From: Pyruvatibacter sp. HU-CL02332
GTDB taxonomy: Bacteria > Pseudomonadota > Alphaproteobacteria > CGMCC-115125
NCBI RefSeq assembly: GCF_040362765.1
Contig: NZ_BAABWK010000002.1
Span: 1,143,766-1,207,765 of the forward strand
Length of the DNA: 64,000 bases
Direction: 5' to 3'
Shown piece by piece: positions 45,579 through 55,311 of this stretch; within the stretch, counting starts at the first letter, position 1; the number at the start of each line of letters is the position of its first letter. Both the position numbers and the translations under genes were made by a program. Under the pieces are notes generated by a model. That model ran no database searches. It saw nothing but the letters and a program-made list of their open reading frames with translations, and was not told the DNA's origin.

Positions 45579-46051
45579 GCAGCTTCAACCACCTGCGCTG
45601 ATCTGAACGTCAGCAGTTTGTGGCCCACATAGCTTGTGGCCGCGCCAATGGCGATGGCGATGCCGTGGGCGAGGGCTTCGGCGATTGGCATGACCTCGAG
45701 ACCGATGCCAAGCGCTGGCACAACCATGCGCAACAGCACGACAGCCACCAGCCAGACTTCAACTGCACTCACCAGATTGACGGCGATGAACCGGCGCAGC
45801 TGAACAGCCATGGGCAGGCCCGCGTCTGGAAACACATAGGCGCGATACAGCAGAAAACCGCTGGTCATGCCAATGGCATAGGCAATCAGCACCGCCATCT
45901 CGAAACTGAGGGCCGGTGCAAAGGAAGCCGACAGAGCAATACGCGCAATCCAGTTGACGGCAGCCGCCAGGCTGCCCACCAGCAGGAAACGCAATACGCG
46001 CTTTGTCTCGCTTAGATGTGTGTCGCTTAGAGGTGTGTCACTCATTGCCAC
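45575..46051 (-). CDS. GtrA-family membrane protein
   Basis: 158 residues, four membrane helices (FLLVGSLAAAVNWIARIAL at the first). GtrA-type proteins are thought to flip polyprenyl-phosphate-linked sugars or to assist glycosyltransferases. It sits 6 nt after the HAD-UbiA gene, in the same direction, and is convergent with the GT39-like gene. Confidence 0.88.
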   Translation of the reverse strand: MAMSDTPLSDTHLSETKRVLRFLLVGSLAAAVNWIARIALSASFAPALSFEMAVLIAYAIGMTSGFLLYRAYVFPDAGLPMAVQLRRFIAVNLVSAVEVWLVAVVLLRMVVPALGIGLEVMPIAEALAHGIAIAIGAATSYVGHKLLTFRSAQVVEAA

Positions 46052-46057
46052 GGGCCT

Positions 46058-47557
46058 CTAGAGCGGAGAGCCAAGAAGCGCTGCAGCGAATACCATGCCG
46101 AGCACGGCACCAAGCAGCAGGCTGGGGCCATCCTTGACGGCAAAGGCAACCGGATCGTCATCGAGCTCACCACGCTGGGCCAGCAGCCAGATGCGCGCGA
46201 CCCAGAGAAACAGGATGGGCGGCGCCGCCCACAGCATGAGTGGCTGCGCGTAGGCACCCGCGGAATAGGCCTCATTCATGACGTACAGAACCAGCACCTG
46301 CACGGAGGCAAGGCCGGAAGCGGCGCCAATCATGGCGACCATGGGGCCATCGCCAACCTTATAGCCACGACCAGCCGCCTTGGTGCGGCCATGGGCCTCC
46401 ATGCGGGTCACTTCCACATGCCGTTTGGCAAAGGAGAGTGACAGGAACAGGAACATGGAGAACACAAGCAGCCATGGGGAGAAGACGACACCTGCCAGCG
46501 CGACGCCGAAGCCAAGGCGCACGGTGAACAATGTCGCCAGCACGGCGGCATCCAGCAGCTCGATCTTCTTGAGACTGAAAGAGTACGCCAGGGTCAACGC
46601 CAGATAGAGGGTCAGGAAACCGATGGCGACGGGACCAATCCACGCGGCAATGGCATAGGCCGCGAGCATGCCAGCGGGAATGAGCACGAGCGCATGGGCG
46701 ATCTTCAAGCGACCAGATGCCAGTGGCCGGTTGCGCTTGGACCAGTGGCGGCGGTCATCCGCCAGGTCGAACAGGTCATTCAGCAGATAGGTTGCCGACG
46801 CCAAAAGAGACAGCGCGAGGAAACCCGCAGCCGCCAGCGTCCAGGCCTGCAGATCGAACATCAGTCCGCCAAGCAGGAGCGGCGCAAAGATCAGCCCGTT
46901 CTTGGCCCATTGATGAAGACGCAGAACCTTGGCGACAAACTTGAACCCGGTGCGCGGACGCTCGAATATCTCTACCGGTTCGCGGACGGTGCGCGCGGCA
47001 CGCAGCACGCCCGGTGTCGGGTTGACCACAATGGAGTCCTGCGCGGCTTTCCACACAGGTACATCCGCCCGGCTGTCGCCTGCATAGGCGAAACCTTCCG
47101 GGAACGCCTCCACAAGCACGGCCGCCTTGGCTTTTGACTTGAGGTTGGTTGCCCCGTCGCTTGCAAAGACGCGACTGATAAACGGAAACCGCTTCTTGAT
47201 GCGATGGGCGACGAGACTGTCTGTGGCGGTTGCCAGATGCACCTTGCGGCCCATGGCAGCTTCGCGGGCGGCAAAACTCACAAGGTCTTCCGTCGCCGGC
47301 AGGCTTTCCACATCCAGCACGGCTTTTTCGGCCAGCTTCTGTTTCAAAATGGCACGGCCTCGCAGCACCCATGCAGCAACCTGAAACAGGCGCAGAGGGT
47401 TTTGCCGCACGAAGGCAACAAACGTTTCAAACAGAATGTCCGTTCGGATGAGCGCGCCGTCGAGATCCAGAACAAGGGGCAATTCAGCCGATTTGTCTGT
47501 TATTCCGGGCTTTTCCACCGTTTCGGGCGTGCGCTGTGCGTCATATATGGCAGGCAT
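46058..47557 (-). CDS. HAD-UbiA fusion: polyprenyl-phosphate phosphoribosyltransferase-like
   Basis: 499 residues. The N-terminal half (about 25-215) is a HAD phosphatase (LVLDLDGALIRTD motif I, FAYAGDSRADVPVW motif IV). The C-terminal half is a UbiA prenyltransferase with nine or so helices and the NDLFDLADDRRHWSKRNRP metal/diphosphate motif. This matches decaprenyl-phosphate phosphoribosyltransferase-like proteins, where a phosphatase then removes the 5-phosphate; here both steps may be in one chain. Together with GtrA and the GT39-like protein it suggests glycosylation from a lipid-linked pentose (inference). No DprE1/DprE2 genes are in the window. Confidence 0.86.
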   Translation of the reverse strand: MPAIYDAQRTPETVEKPGITDKSAELPLVLDLDGALIRTDILFETFVAFVRQNPLRLFQVAAWVLRGRAILKQKLAEKAVLDVESLPATEDLVSFAAREAAMGRKVHLATATDSLVAHRIKKRFPFISRVFASDGATNLKSKAKAAVLVEAFPEGFAYAGDSRADVPVWKAAQDSIVVNPTPGVLRAARTVREPVEIFERPRTGFKFVAKVLRLHQWAKNGLIFAPLLLGGLMFDLQAWTLAAAGFLALSLLASATYLLNDLFDLADDRRHWSKRNRPLASGRLKIAHALVLIPAGMLAAYAIAAWIGPVAIGFLTLYLALTLAYSFSLKKIELLDAAVLATLFTVRLGFGVALAGVVFSPWLLVFSMFLFLSLSFAKRHVEVTRMEAHGRTKAAGRGYKVGDGPMVAMIGAASGLASVQVLVLYVMNEAYSAGAYAQPLMLWAAPPILFLWVARIWLLAQRGELDDDPVAFAVKDGPSLLLGAVLGMVFAAALLGSPL

Positions 47558-47695
47558 CTGGGGGGCTTCCTGCTGGTTGAACCTTCGCTCAAGTGTGCAG
47601 GACCAGGGCCAAAGACCGGGTTAAGGCGGGCACCGGCATTTTTGGTGCCTCCACGCTCCATCCGGCATGGTGTTTGCGACGGTGTTCTTCCTGAA

Positions 47696-47709
47696 GGGTC
47701 AATTGACCC
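47696..47709. promoter_or_regulatory. Perfect 14-bp palindrome upstream of the membrane protein gene
   Basis: GGGTCAATTGACCC, 24 nt before the start at 47734, followed by AAAAAA. The T run is on the wrong side for a minus-strand terminator, so an operator is more likely. A palindrome this long can also occur by chance in 64 kb. Confidence 0.3.
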
Positions 47710-47733
47710 AAAAAATTACACCGGAATTGCGCC

Positions 47734-48492
47734 ATGCGCCTCGACCCACAGTTTGCCAAATACATGATCTTTGCAGGTTCGCTTGCCGTGATGGCAGCCG
47801 GGCTGGCGCGGGAAGCCTTTGTGATCAATGTTGGTGTCGGCACCGTGGTGCAGGATCTGCGGCAGTTCAATCTGGATGCCGAGAACAGCGTGCCTGCATG
47901 GTGGGGATCATCCATGATGCTGATCGCATCGCTGCTGCTCTATACGCTGGCGGCAAAGGCATGGCGTGCGCGGGATATTCTGTGGCGCCTGTGGCTGGTT
48001 CTGGCGATCGTCTTCATGGCCCTGTCCATTGACGAGGCCGCCAGTTTCCATGAAGGCGTCATCGCGCCGCTGCGCCAAGCCTTTGGATTTGGCGGCGTTC
48101 TTTTCTATGCGTGGATTGTGCCTGCCTTCATCTGCGTTGCCGGGCTTGGCCTCGCGCTGTTGCCGCTCCTCAAACGATTGCCGGCCAGCCTGTTCTGGAA
48201 GTTCGCCGCCTGTGGCGGGATTTTCGTGGCCGGCGCGTTGGGCATGGAAATGATTGGTGGCTGGCTTGACTATCAGGGCTACCGGGCGACCGCCTTCTAC
48301 GCGCTGTCCATCAGCATCGAAGAAGGGTTCGAGTTGCTAGGCGTCAGCCTGTTCATTGCAGCCTTGCTGGATCAGTTTGATCCCGCCCGTGCCGTTGTCG
48401 GCGACTATGCGCGACGCCAACCGATGCGGCACACGCCGGTGCCACGCATGAGCGCAGGCGCAGGCCAGTTCCCGGCCACAAGCGCTGACTAG
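47734..48492 (+). CDS. Unknown membrane protein with acidic/His motifs in helices
   Basis: 252 residues with about six or seven hydrophobic helices. Polar motifs sit at helix ends: SIDEAASFHE (near 98-107), GALGMEMIGG (near 167) and SIEEGFELLG (near 190). Clustered Asp/Glu/His inside a membrane suggest a metal site. I do not recognise a named family; it is probably a conserved hypothetical protein. It diverges from the HAD-UbiA gene and may belong to the same lipid-sugar region (weak inference). Confidence 0.75.
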   Translation: MRLDPQFAKYMIFAGSLAVMAAGLAREAFVINVGVGTVVQDLRQFNLDAENSVPAWWGSSMMLIASLLLYTLAAKAWRARDILWRLWLVLAIVFMALSIDEAASFHEGVIAPLRQAFGFGGVLFYAWIVPAFICVAGLGLALLPLLKRLPASLFWKFAACGGIFVAGALGMEMIGGWLDYQGYRATAFYALSISIEEGFELLGVSLFIAALLDQFDPARAVVGDYARRQPMRHTPVPRMSAGAGQFPATSAD

Positions 48493-48529
48493 CCCTGATT
48501 AGGGCCAAAATAGGACTTGTCGCTGGCGG

Positions 48530-48898
48530 TCAGGTTGACGAAAACCGCAACCGGTTGCCAAACGGGTCCATCACTTCCAGCAGTTTGCCGCCCCAGGGCG
48601 CATCCTCCAGGCCCGGCCTGATATTGCCTATGTCGTCGCGGCTTCGCAGTTCGGCATGGAATGCCTCGATGTCGTCCATGGACACAAATGCCGTGGAGCC
48701 CGGCGTCGCATCGCCATGATGCCCGGTGAGGTCCAGGGTCAACCCAGCCCGTGAGATGCGCATATACAGCGGCAAGTCAGGCTCGAACCTGTGCTCGAAC
48801 ACGATTTCAAACCCCAGATAGTCCAGATAGAAGCGCCGGGCCTGCGCTTCATCAAACATCCTCAGGACCGCAATGGCGCCGTGAAAAGCGATGGTCAT
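48530..48898 (-). CDS. Glyoxalase/VOC-superfamily protein
   Basis: 122 residues with the betaalphabetabetabeta VOC repeat: AIAVLRMFDEAQARRFYLDYLGFEI, then LTLDLTGHHGD and a C-terminal EVMDPFGNRLRF. The pattern resembles bleomycin-resistance/glyoxalase proteins such as those with a C-terminal DPxGN. Its activity is unknown. The start is fixed by a perfect AGGAGG Shine-Dalgarno; a longer frame upstream has no support. Confidence 0.87.
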   Translation of the reverse strand: MTIAFHGAIAVLRMFDEAQARRFYLDYLGFEIVFEHRFEPDLPLYMRISRAGLTLDLTGHHGDATPGSTAFVSMDDIEAFHAELRSRDDIGNIRPGLEDAPWGGKLLEVMDPFGNRLRFSST

Positions 48899-48969
48899 TG
48901 GGCCTCCTGATCTGCGGGTGTCGGGCGAAAACATCGAGTCTTCCTGCCACTTTAAGCCATCACAACCTG

Positions 48970-48998
48970 TTGACACCCGTTGGCAGACTCCCTATCTC
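48970..48998 (+). promoter_or_regulatory. groESL promoter (possible RpoH type)
   Basis: TTGACA at 48970-48975 and CCTATCT at 48991-48997, with a spacer of about 15-17 nt depending on how the -10 is framed. The CCTATnT shape resembles alphaproteobacterial sigma-32 -10 elements; it could also serve sigma-70. It lies just upstream of the CIRCE element. Confidence 0.55.
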
Positions 48999-49011
48999 AC
49001 CCCCGTGCTTG

Positions 49012-49038
49012 TTAGCACTCGCCCAAACCGAGTGCCAA
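49012..49038 (+). promoter_or_regulatory. CIRCE element (HrcA operator) of groESL
   Basis: TTAGCACTC, nine bases, GAGTGCCAA: the CIRCE inverted repeat with one mismatch. It lies near the expected transcription start and 101 nt before groES. HrcA repression of groESL through CIRCE is established knowledge. Confidence 0.93.
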
Positions 49039-49139
49039 TAGGCAGCGGGCCGCATCAAGCAGCCCGCTTAGTTATTGAAAATGTTGGACTTTTGGCCCTG
49101 ATGTGATTGGGGCCTTATCCATTTAAGAGGAGAGAGCTC

Positions 49140-49445
49140 ATGGGTTTTCGCCCCCTGCACGACCGTGTTGTCGTTCGCCGGCTCGAAGAAGATGAGAAGA
49201 CAGCTGGCGGGATCATCATTCCCGACACCGCCAAGGAAAAGCCAAGCGAAGGCGAAATCGTCTCCGTTGGCGACGGCGCACGCGATGAGTCCGGCAAGGT
49301 ACAGCCGCTGGACGTGAAAGCCGGCGACAAGGTGCTTTTCGGCAAATGGTCCGGCACCGAAGTCAAGATCGACGGTGAAGATCTGCTCATCATGAAAGAG
49401 AGCGATATTCTCGGCGTGATCGAAGGCAAAAAGGGCAAGAAGTAG
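49140..49445 (+). CDS. groES: Co-chaperonin GroES
   Basis: Ten-kilodalton co-chaperonin, 101 residues, capping the GroEL ring. It has the start [12 protein letters not shown], the mobile loop [20 protein letters not shown] and the C-terminal [18 protein letters not shown] Shine-Dalgarno precedes the ATG. First gene of the groES-groEL operon behind a CIRCE operator. Confidence 0.98.
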   Translation: MGFRPLHDRVVVRRLEEDEKTAGGIIIPDTAKEKPSEGEIVSVGDGARDESGKVQPLDVKAGDKVLFGKWSGTEVKIDGEDLLIMKESDILGVIEGKKGKK

Positions 49446-49486
49446 AGCTGCGCGAGGGCATTCCCCTCACTAGCGCGGCTTTTTTA
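49446..49486 (+). terminator. Terminator-like hairpin between groES and groEL
   Basis: Right after the groES stop, an 8-bp stem (AGCTGCGC / GCGCGGCT, one GU pair) is topped by a second GAGGG/CCCTC stem and followed by TTTTTTATT. It looks like an intrinsic terminator but sits inside the operon, so it may set the groES:groEL ratio or be a processing site. Confidence 0.6.
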
Positions 49487-49563
49487 TTGCCGTTTTCAGA
49501 CCATCAAACTGCTAACCCGCCGGGCCGAGCCGCTTTTGCGAAAAGCGCCGACCGGCACAATGA

Positions 49564-51233
<1,670 letters not shown>

Positions 51234-51271
51234 CATCACGTCACCCGAGCTTCCAAGCTCAGTGAACACGG

Positions 51272-51303
51272 AAAAGGGCGGCTCACACGAGCCGCCCTTT
51301 TTT
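51272..51303 (+). terminator. groESL intrinsic terminator
   Basis: A 13-bp perfect stem (AAAAGGGCGGCTC / GAGCCGCCCTTTT, loop ACAC) running into TTTTTTG. It lies 40 nt past the groEL stop. Confidence 0.92.
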
Positions 51304-51351
51304 GTTTCGCGAAGATATCCCCGGTGTTTCAGGCGATGGCACAATCGTGGG

Positions 51352-51741
51352 ATGGAACAGGTAACACCCCAGCCGTTTAACCGGTCCCGCCTCAAGACGG
51401 GGCTGCATCTGAATTCGACCGAGCGCGAGGTGCTCCAGCGCATCAAGGTCCTACGCACTGCACCACGCCTGCTGAGGCGACTGCACGCGCTTAATCCCAA
51501 TGCCGAAGAGGCAATACCCGACTTTGCGGGGCATGCCATGGACGCCTATCGGGAAATCCTGACAGCTCTTGCTGAGGAACGCAGTTGGGATTGCGCGATT
51601 TACAGCATCGACCGTGCGGTGATCGGCTTGAATCACCTTGCCGACCGAAAAGACCTTCGCGGCACCGGGGCCTGCGCCCGCCTCGCCGTGCGGCTTCGCA
51701 AGCAGCGAGGCCCTCTTCAACGGTTGGACTGGGTACCCTGA
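51352..51741 (+). CDS. Hypothetical basic protein
   Basis: 129 residues, Arg/Leu-rich and probably all-helical (EREVLQRIKVLRTAPRLLRRL). No family recognised. The frame begins within the groEL terminator, but the ATG at 51352 is a reasonable start. It is convergent with the DUF5996 gene (11 nt between stops), which supports a real gene, though an alternative minus-strand frame also crosses this stretch. Confidence 0.5.
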   Translation: MEQVTPQPFNRSRLKTGLHLNSTEREVLQRIKVLRTAPRLLRRLHALNPNAEEAIPDFAGHAMDAYREILTALAEERSWDCAIYSIDRAVIGLNHLADRKDLRGTGACARLAVRLRKQRGPLQRLDWVP

Positions 51742-51752
51742 CGAACCAGTGA

Positions 51753-52658
51753 CTAGACCTGGTGCGTGAAGTCCTCGACCGGCCACCCGGCCTTGGTGGC
51801 CCCTGCCTGATAGGCGCTTTCGAGGAAAGCCAGCAGGATTGCGCGGGGGTCAGCGCTTTGACGCACGGCCTCATAGGTGACGAAGGCCATGCGGGAGCCG
51901 CCGGCGTCATTCCATACGGCCTCAGAGGGTTCCAGTGGCTGGGTCTCAATGCCTGCGGGCTCGGGCGCTGTGTAGGAGTAGAACGCGGCCTCGCGGACCT
52001 GGTCGTCACCGGCCCACCAGCCAAAGGAGATGACCTCGTGGCTATAGGCTTCTTTGTCGGCTTGGGTGCCGCCTTCCATGGGCGGAGCCTTTTTGCCGGA
52101 GAAGCGGGTGAGTGCCAAGTCGAAGGAATGCCAGAACAGATGCACCGGCGTCGACTTGCCAAGAAAGCGGCCGCGAAACTCCTCAAAGACGGTTGCGATC
52201 TGCGACAGGGCGCGCCAATAGGCATGAACCTTGTCGCCGTCATAGGTCTTGTGATCCGTATCCTGAGCAAATGGGGTTTTGTACGGACGGTCATAGGGGA
52301 TCGCATGGATTGAAACGTCAATACCCAGTGCCTCAAGGGCGCCAATCACTTTGGCGTAGAAGTCAGCAACGCTGAGACCGCCCAAGGCAAAGCTGCGCTC
52401 GTCCCCGTCACAGCGGGTGACTGTCAGGGTGTGGGTGATGAAGTCAAAGGCGATCTCGAAATCCACACCCCCAAAGGGGATACGCCGGGTGGTCACGCCG
52501 CGCGACGACGGGTACAGCGTCACGTGCCACCAGTGATTCAGCTTTGGATGGGTCTTGAGCCTGATCTTGCCGACGATCTGCAGAAACAGATGCAGCGTTT
52601 CCTTGGTGTCTTCCCACTCCTCAAGGGGAAGTGGCGGCAGATCGAGGGCTGGTCGCAT
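51753..52658 (-). CDS. DUF5996 family protein
   Basis: About 301 residues, soluble, beta-rich. It begins LPLEEWEDTKETLHLFLQIVGKIR and has HWWHVTLYPSSRG, typical of DUF5996, whose function is unknown. Trp and His residues cluster in the N half. The start is fixed by an AAGGAG 8 nt upstream; the frame extends 33 codons further back but would then overlap hisG. It lies 49 nt after the hisG stop in the same direction. Confidence 0.85.
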   Translation of the reverse strand: MRPALDLPPLPLEEWEDTKETLHLFLQIVGKIRLKTHPKLNHWWHVTLYPSSRGVTTRRIPFGGVDFEIAFDFITHTLTVTRCDGDERSFALGGLSVADFYAKVIGALEALGIDVSIHAIPYDRPYKTPFAQDTDHKTYDGDKVHAYWRALSQIATVFEEFRGRFLGKSTPVHLFWHSFDLALTRFSGKKAPPMEGGTQADKEAYSHEVISFGWWAGDDQVREAAFYSYTAPEPAGIETQPLEPSEAVWNDAGGSRMAFVTYEAVRQSADPRAILLAFLESAYQAGATKAGWPVEDFTHQV

Positions 52659-52707
52659 GCTGGAACTCCTTGCTGACACATCACGAGTATGTCCGTGTGC
52701 AGCAAGC

Positions 52708-53715
52708 CTACCCCAGCTTTGCCTCCAGCGCTGCCATGAGCGGGTTGCCACGCTCAAAAATGTATCGCGGTTCTGTGACAGTTACAGCATCCTTGCCGGC
52801 CTCATAGAGATGCGAGACCACGTCGTGCACATTGCTGTCAGGCACATGCATGATCAACGCAACGCGGGCACCGTCTTCGTCATAGGGGAACGGCACGCGG
52901 GCGTTGTGCTGCTCTTCGAGTTCGCGCAGGAGTTTTGTGTCTGACACATCGTGCAGGAAGCGAACTTCAACGACATTTTTTGCGCGGGCGACGGCTTCAA
53001 TCATCTCAAGGATCTTGGCCGCTGCCGCGCGGGCGTTGGGGCCCCATGTGGCGGTCTGTGAGGCAATGAGGTTTGCCTCGCTCTTGAGGATCACACCGTC
53101 ATCAAGAATCTTGAGGTTGTTGGCCGCCAGCGTCGCGCCGGTGGAGGTGATGTCCACAATCGCCTCAGCGGTGCCGCCCGCCGGTGCGCCTTCCGTAGCG
53201 CCCGCGCTTTCCACGATGCGGTAGTCCGCAAGGCCATGGGCTGCGAAAAAGTTGCGCGTCAGGCGCAGATATTTCGTGGCGATGCGCACGCGCTCGCCAT
53301 GGCGGGCGTGAAAGGCAATCGCCACATCGTCGAAGTCGGCCATGGTGCGCACGTCGATCCATGACTGCGGTACCGCAACCACCACGTCGGCATGGCCAAA
53401 GCCAAGCGGCTTGATGATATGAACGGCGCTTTTAGGATCAGGTAGTTTTTCTTCCAGCAAGTCTTCGCCGGTAATGCCCAGATGCACCTGACCGGAGCCA
53501 AGGGCGCCTGCAATTTCGCTGGCGGAGAGGAACGCCACATCCGCGTTCGGCACACCGCCAAGGCGTCCCACATATTCGCGGGAAGACCCGGATTTCTTGA
53601 TCGGGCACCCGGCCTGACCAAAAAACTCCATGGCCTTTTCCTGCAGACGTCCCTTGGAGGGCACTGCGATGATCAGGCGGTCTTCCGTCCCGTTGCTCTT
53701 GTCTGTCGTGCTCAT
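52708..53715 (-). CDS. hisG: ATP phosphoribosyltransferase catalytic subunit HisG, with C-terminal extension
   Basis: First enzyme of histidine biosynthesis, joining ATP and PRPP. It has AVPSKGRLQEKAM at the start, GITGEDLL and the PRPP-binding ESAGATEGAPAGGTAEAIVDIT. At 335 residues it is longer than the 210-230 of typical short HisG; the last ~110 residues form an extra domain resembling an ACT-like fold (ALIMHVPDSNVHDVVSHL). Short HisG needs HisZ, which is encoded upstream with a 4-nt overlap. Probably subject to histidine feedback. Confidence 0.95.
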   Translation of the reverse strand: MSTTDKSNGTEDRLIIAVPSKGRLQEKAMEFFGQAGCPIKKSGSSREYVGRLGGVPNADVAFLSASEIAGALGSGQVHLGITGEDLLEEKLPDPKSAVHIIKPLGFGHADVVVAVPQSWIDVRTMADFDDVAIAFHARHGERVRIATKYLRLTRNFFAAHGLADYRIVESAGATEGAPAGGTAEAIVDITSTGATLAANNLKILDDGVILKSEANLIASQTATWGPNARAAAAKILEMIEAVARAKNVVEVRFLHDVSDTKLLRELEEQHNARVPFPYDEDGARVALIMHVPDSNVHDVVSHLYEAGKDAVTVTEPRYIFERGNPLMAALEAKLG

Positions 53716-55181
53716 GAGCGTGCCTCCAGGCCAACTGCTGCCAGCAACCGTTCCGTGCGAATGGCGCAGCCAACGGCGGGGACGTTGCGCGGGCTGCCGA
53801 GGCTCTTGAGCAGACCATCATAGCGGCCGCCACCGGCCACCTGCCGTGAGGCCCCGAGCGCCTCGACGCGCAGCTCGAAGACAAAGCCCGTGTAGTATTC
53901 TTCCTTGCGGCCGAAATCGGCATCAAAGGTGATGTCACTGCGATTGACGCCCTTGCCGCAGATGACATCGATCCGCCGGGCGATGGATTCCAGCTCGTCA
54001 TCCAGCGACACACCCGCGGCCTTTGCCACATGGGCGATCTCATCAACTGCTGTGGTGCAGGGAGCCGAAATCGCCAGGAAGGCGCGGATGGCGTCTGCGG
54101 TCTCGCGGGACAGTTCAGCGCTTGCAGCGCCTGCGGCCTGTTCCAAAAAGCGCTCTGAAATCTCTGTGACGGTTCGTCCGCCTACAGCTGAAATGCCTGC
54201 CAGCGCCAATACGTCCTGCACCACGTCGCGGGCGCGCTCGGGTTCCATGACATCAAGTGCCGCCAGCAACGCCTGATTGGTGTTGGGTGTCACCGGCATG
54301 GATTCCGCGTCGGTGAGCCGTGTGAGGATCTCGTCAAAATAGGCCGGACGCCAGATGTGGCGCTTGAGCCGTCCGCGCCAGCTTTGCGGCAGGTCCAGCT
54401 TGTCCACGAGCGCGCCGAACAGGCCCAAATCGCCAAGGGTCGTGCCAAATGATTTAAGGCCCGCGCTCTGGATCGCATCAATGGCAATGGCCACGATCTC
54501 AGCATCTGCCTCCGGCGTGCTAGCGCCGCCGATGTGTTCAACGCCGGCCTGCAGAAACTCCACAGGCTTGCCCGCACTTGGCGGCTGATAGCGATAGGCC
54601 GGGCCGTTGTAGCAAAGCTTGGCTTCACTGTGCCCTTCGGGATCGCGCTCGAGATACATACGGCAGGTGGGGATCGTCAGATCCGGACGCAGGCACCATT
54701 CTTCGCCACCGGGATCCTGAAACACATAGGTCCGCTGGCGGATGTCTTCGCCGGAGCGATTGAGAAAAATGTCGGCGGGCTGCATGGTCGGCGGCTCAAC
54801 AGGCACAAAGCCTGCCTGATTGAACACGGCCTTGACGCTTTGAGCCTGTGCGTCCAGTGCCTCCAGCGACGAGGCGTCATAGCCCGATGCGGGACGCTCC
54901 GGGTCCGGACTTTCAATGACCGGCGCATCCCCAACGCTATCGCCCGACTTGCGCGAGACCGCATTGCGCTGCGCCCGCAGTAGACGCTCCGCATCCACCG
55001 GTTTGCCATCGCGACGGGCTGCATCAATGACCGCAGGCCACCATTCCTGGGGAATGCTGTCGCGGCGGCGCCATTTGCGGGCAAGATCGCCCCCATCGTC
55101 CTGGCCGAGGGCACGGGCGAAATCGGCGGGCTTGCCCCATTCGGAAATGATGGCGGCGAAACTGAGAGCGTCGTTTGTCAT
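53712..55181 (-). CDS. hisZ: HisZ regulatory subunit fused to an N-terminal HTH-like (carph-isopro-like) domain
   Basis: 489 residues. Residues about 104-489 are HisZ, the HisRS-like subunit that activates HisG (LEALDAQAQSVKAVF, QPADIFLNRSGEDIRQRTYVF, RPDLTIPTC). Residues 7-68 form an added domain (KPADFARALG, WRRRDSIPQEWWPAVI) that resembles the carph-isopro HTH-like family; a Pro/Ser-rich linker (69-103) joins them. Ordinary HisZ starts near residue 100. The ATG sits 6 nt after a likely -10 (55188-55193), so the mRNA may be leaderless. An in-frame ATG five codons earlier lies within that -10. An inverted repeat surrounds the promoter, which suggests self-regulation. Confidence 0.88.
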   Translation of the reverse strand: MTNDALSFAAIISEWGKPADFARALGQDDGGDLARKWRRRDSIPQEWWPAVIDAARRDGKPVDAERLLRAQRNAVSRKSGDSVGDAPVIESPDPERPASGYDASSLEALDAQAQSVKAVFNQAGFVPVEPPTMQPADIFLNRSGEDIRQRTYVFQDPGGEEWCLRPDLTIPTCRMYLERDPEGHSEAKLCYNGPAYRYQPPSAGKPVEFLQAGVEHIGGASTPEADAEIVAIAIDAIQSAGLKSFGTTLGDLGLFGALVDKLDLPQSWRGRLKRHIWRPAYFDEILTRLTDAESMPVTPNTNQALLAALDVMEPERARDVVQDVLALAGISAVGGRTVTEISERFLEQAAGAASAELSRETADAIRAFLAISAPCTTAVDEIAHVAKAAGVSLDDELESIARRIDVICGKGVNRSDITFDADFGRKEEYYTGFVFELRVEALGASRQVAGGGRYDGLLKSLGSPRNVPAVGCAIRTERLLAAVGLEARS

Positions 55182-55187
55182 GGGCGT

Positions 55188-55216
55188 GCAATACATTGTG
55201 TCCTGTTTTCATGCAA
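55188..55216 (-). promoter_or_regulatory. Likely hisZ promoter, leaderless
   Basis: On the minus strand TTGCAT (55211-55216), a 17-nt spacer, and TATTGC (55188-55193), followed six bases later by the hisZ ATG. The spacer contains one full arm of the 13-nt inverted repeat. No Shine-Dalgarno precedes the ATG, which fits leaderless translation. Confidence 0.5.
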
Positions 55217-55311
55217 GTCACAAATATATTACGGCTGAAACATCCCGCTTTCAGGACATTTTATCTCTTAATGGATATTTTTGGCTAGTATGTAGCGAGA
55301 AAACAGGACAC
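55198..55311. repeat. Perfect 13-nt inverted repeat flanking the hisS-hisZ gap
   Basis: GTGTCCTGTTTTC at 55198-55210 and its exact reverse complement at 55299-55311, 88 nt apart. A third partial copy (CAGGACA, 55253-55259) lies between. One arm fills the spacer of the hisZ promoter, the other touches the hisS stop codon. The interior is AT-rich, unlike the flanks. Likely operators for a dimeric regulator; a 13-bp RNA stem in read-through mRNA is the alternative. Confidence 0.8.

Noticed and set aside
51451..51786. Minus-strand frame opposite the hypothetical basic protein
   Set aside because: It overlaps the end of the DUF5996 gene and has no family resemblance; the plus-strand frame is somewhat better placed, though neither is certain.
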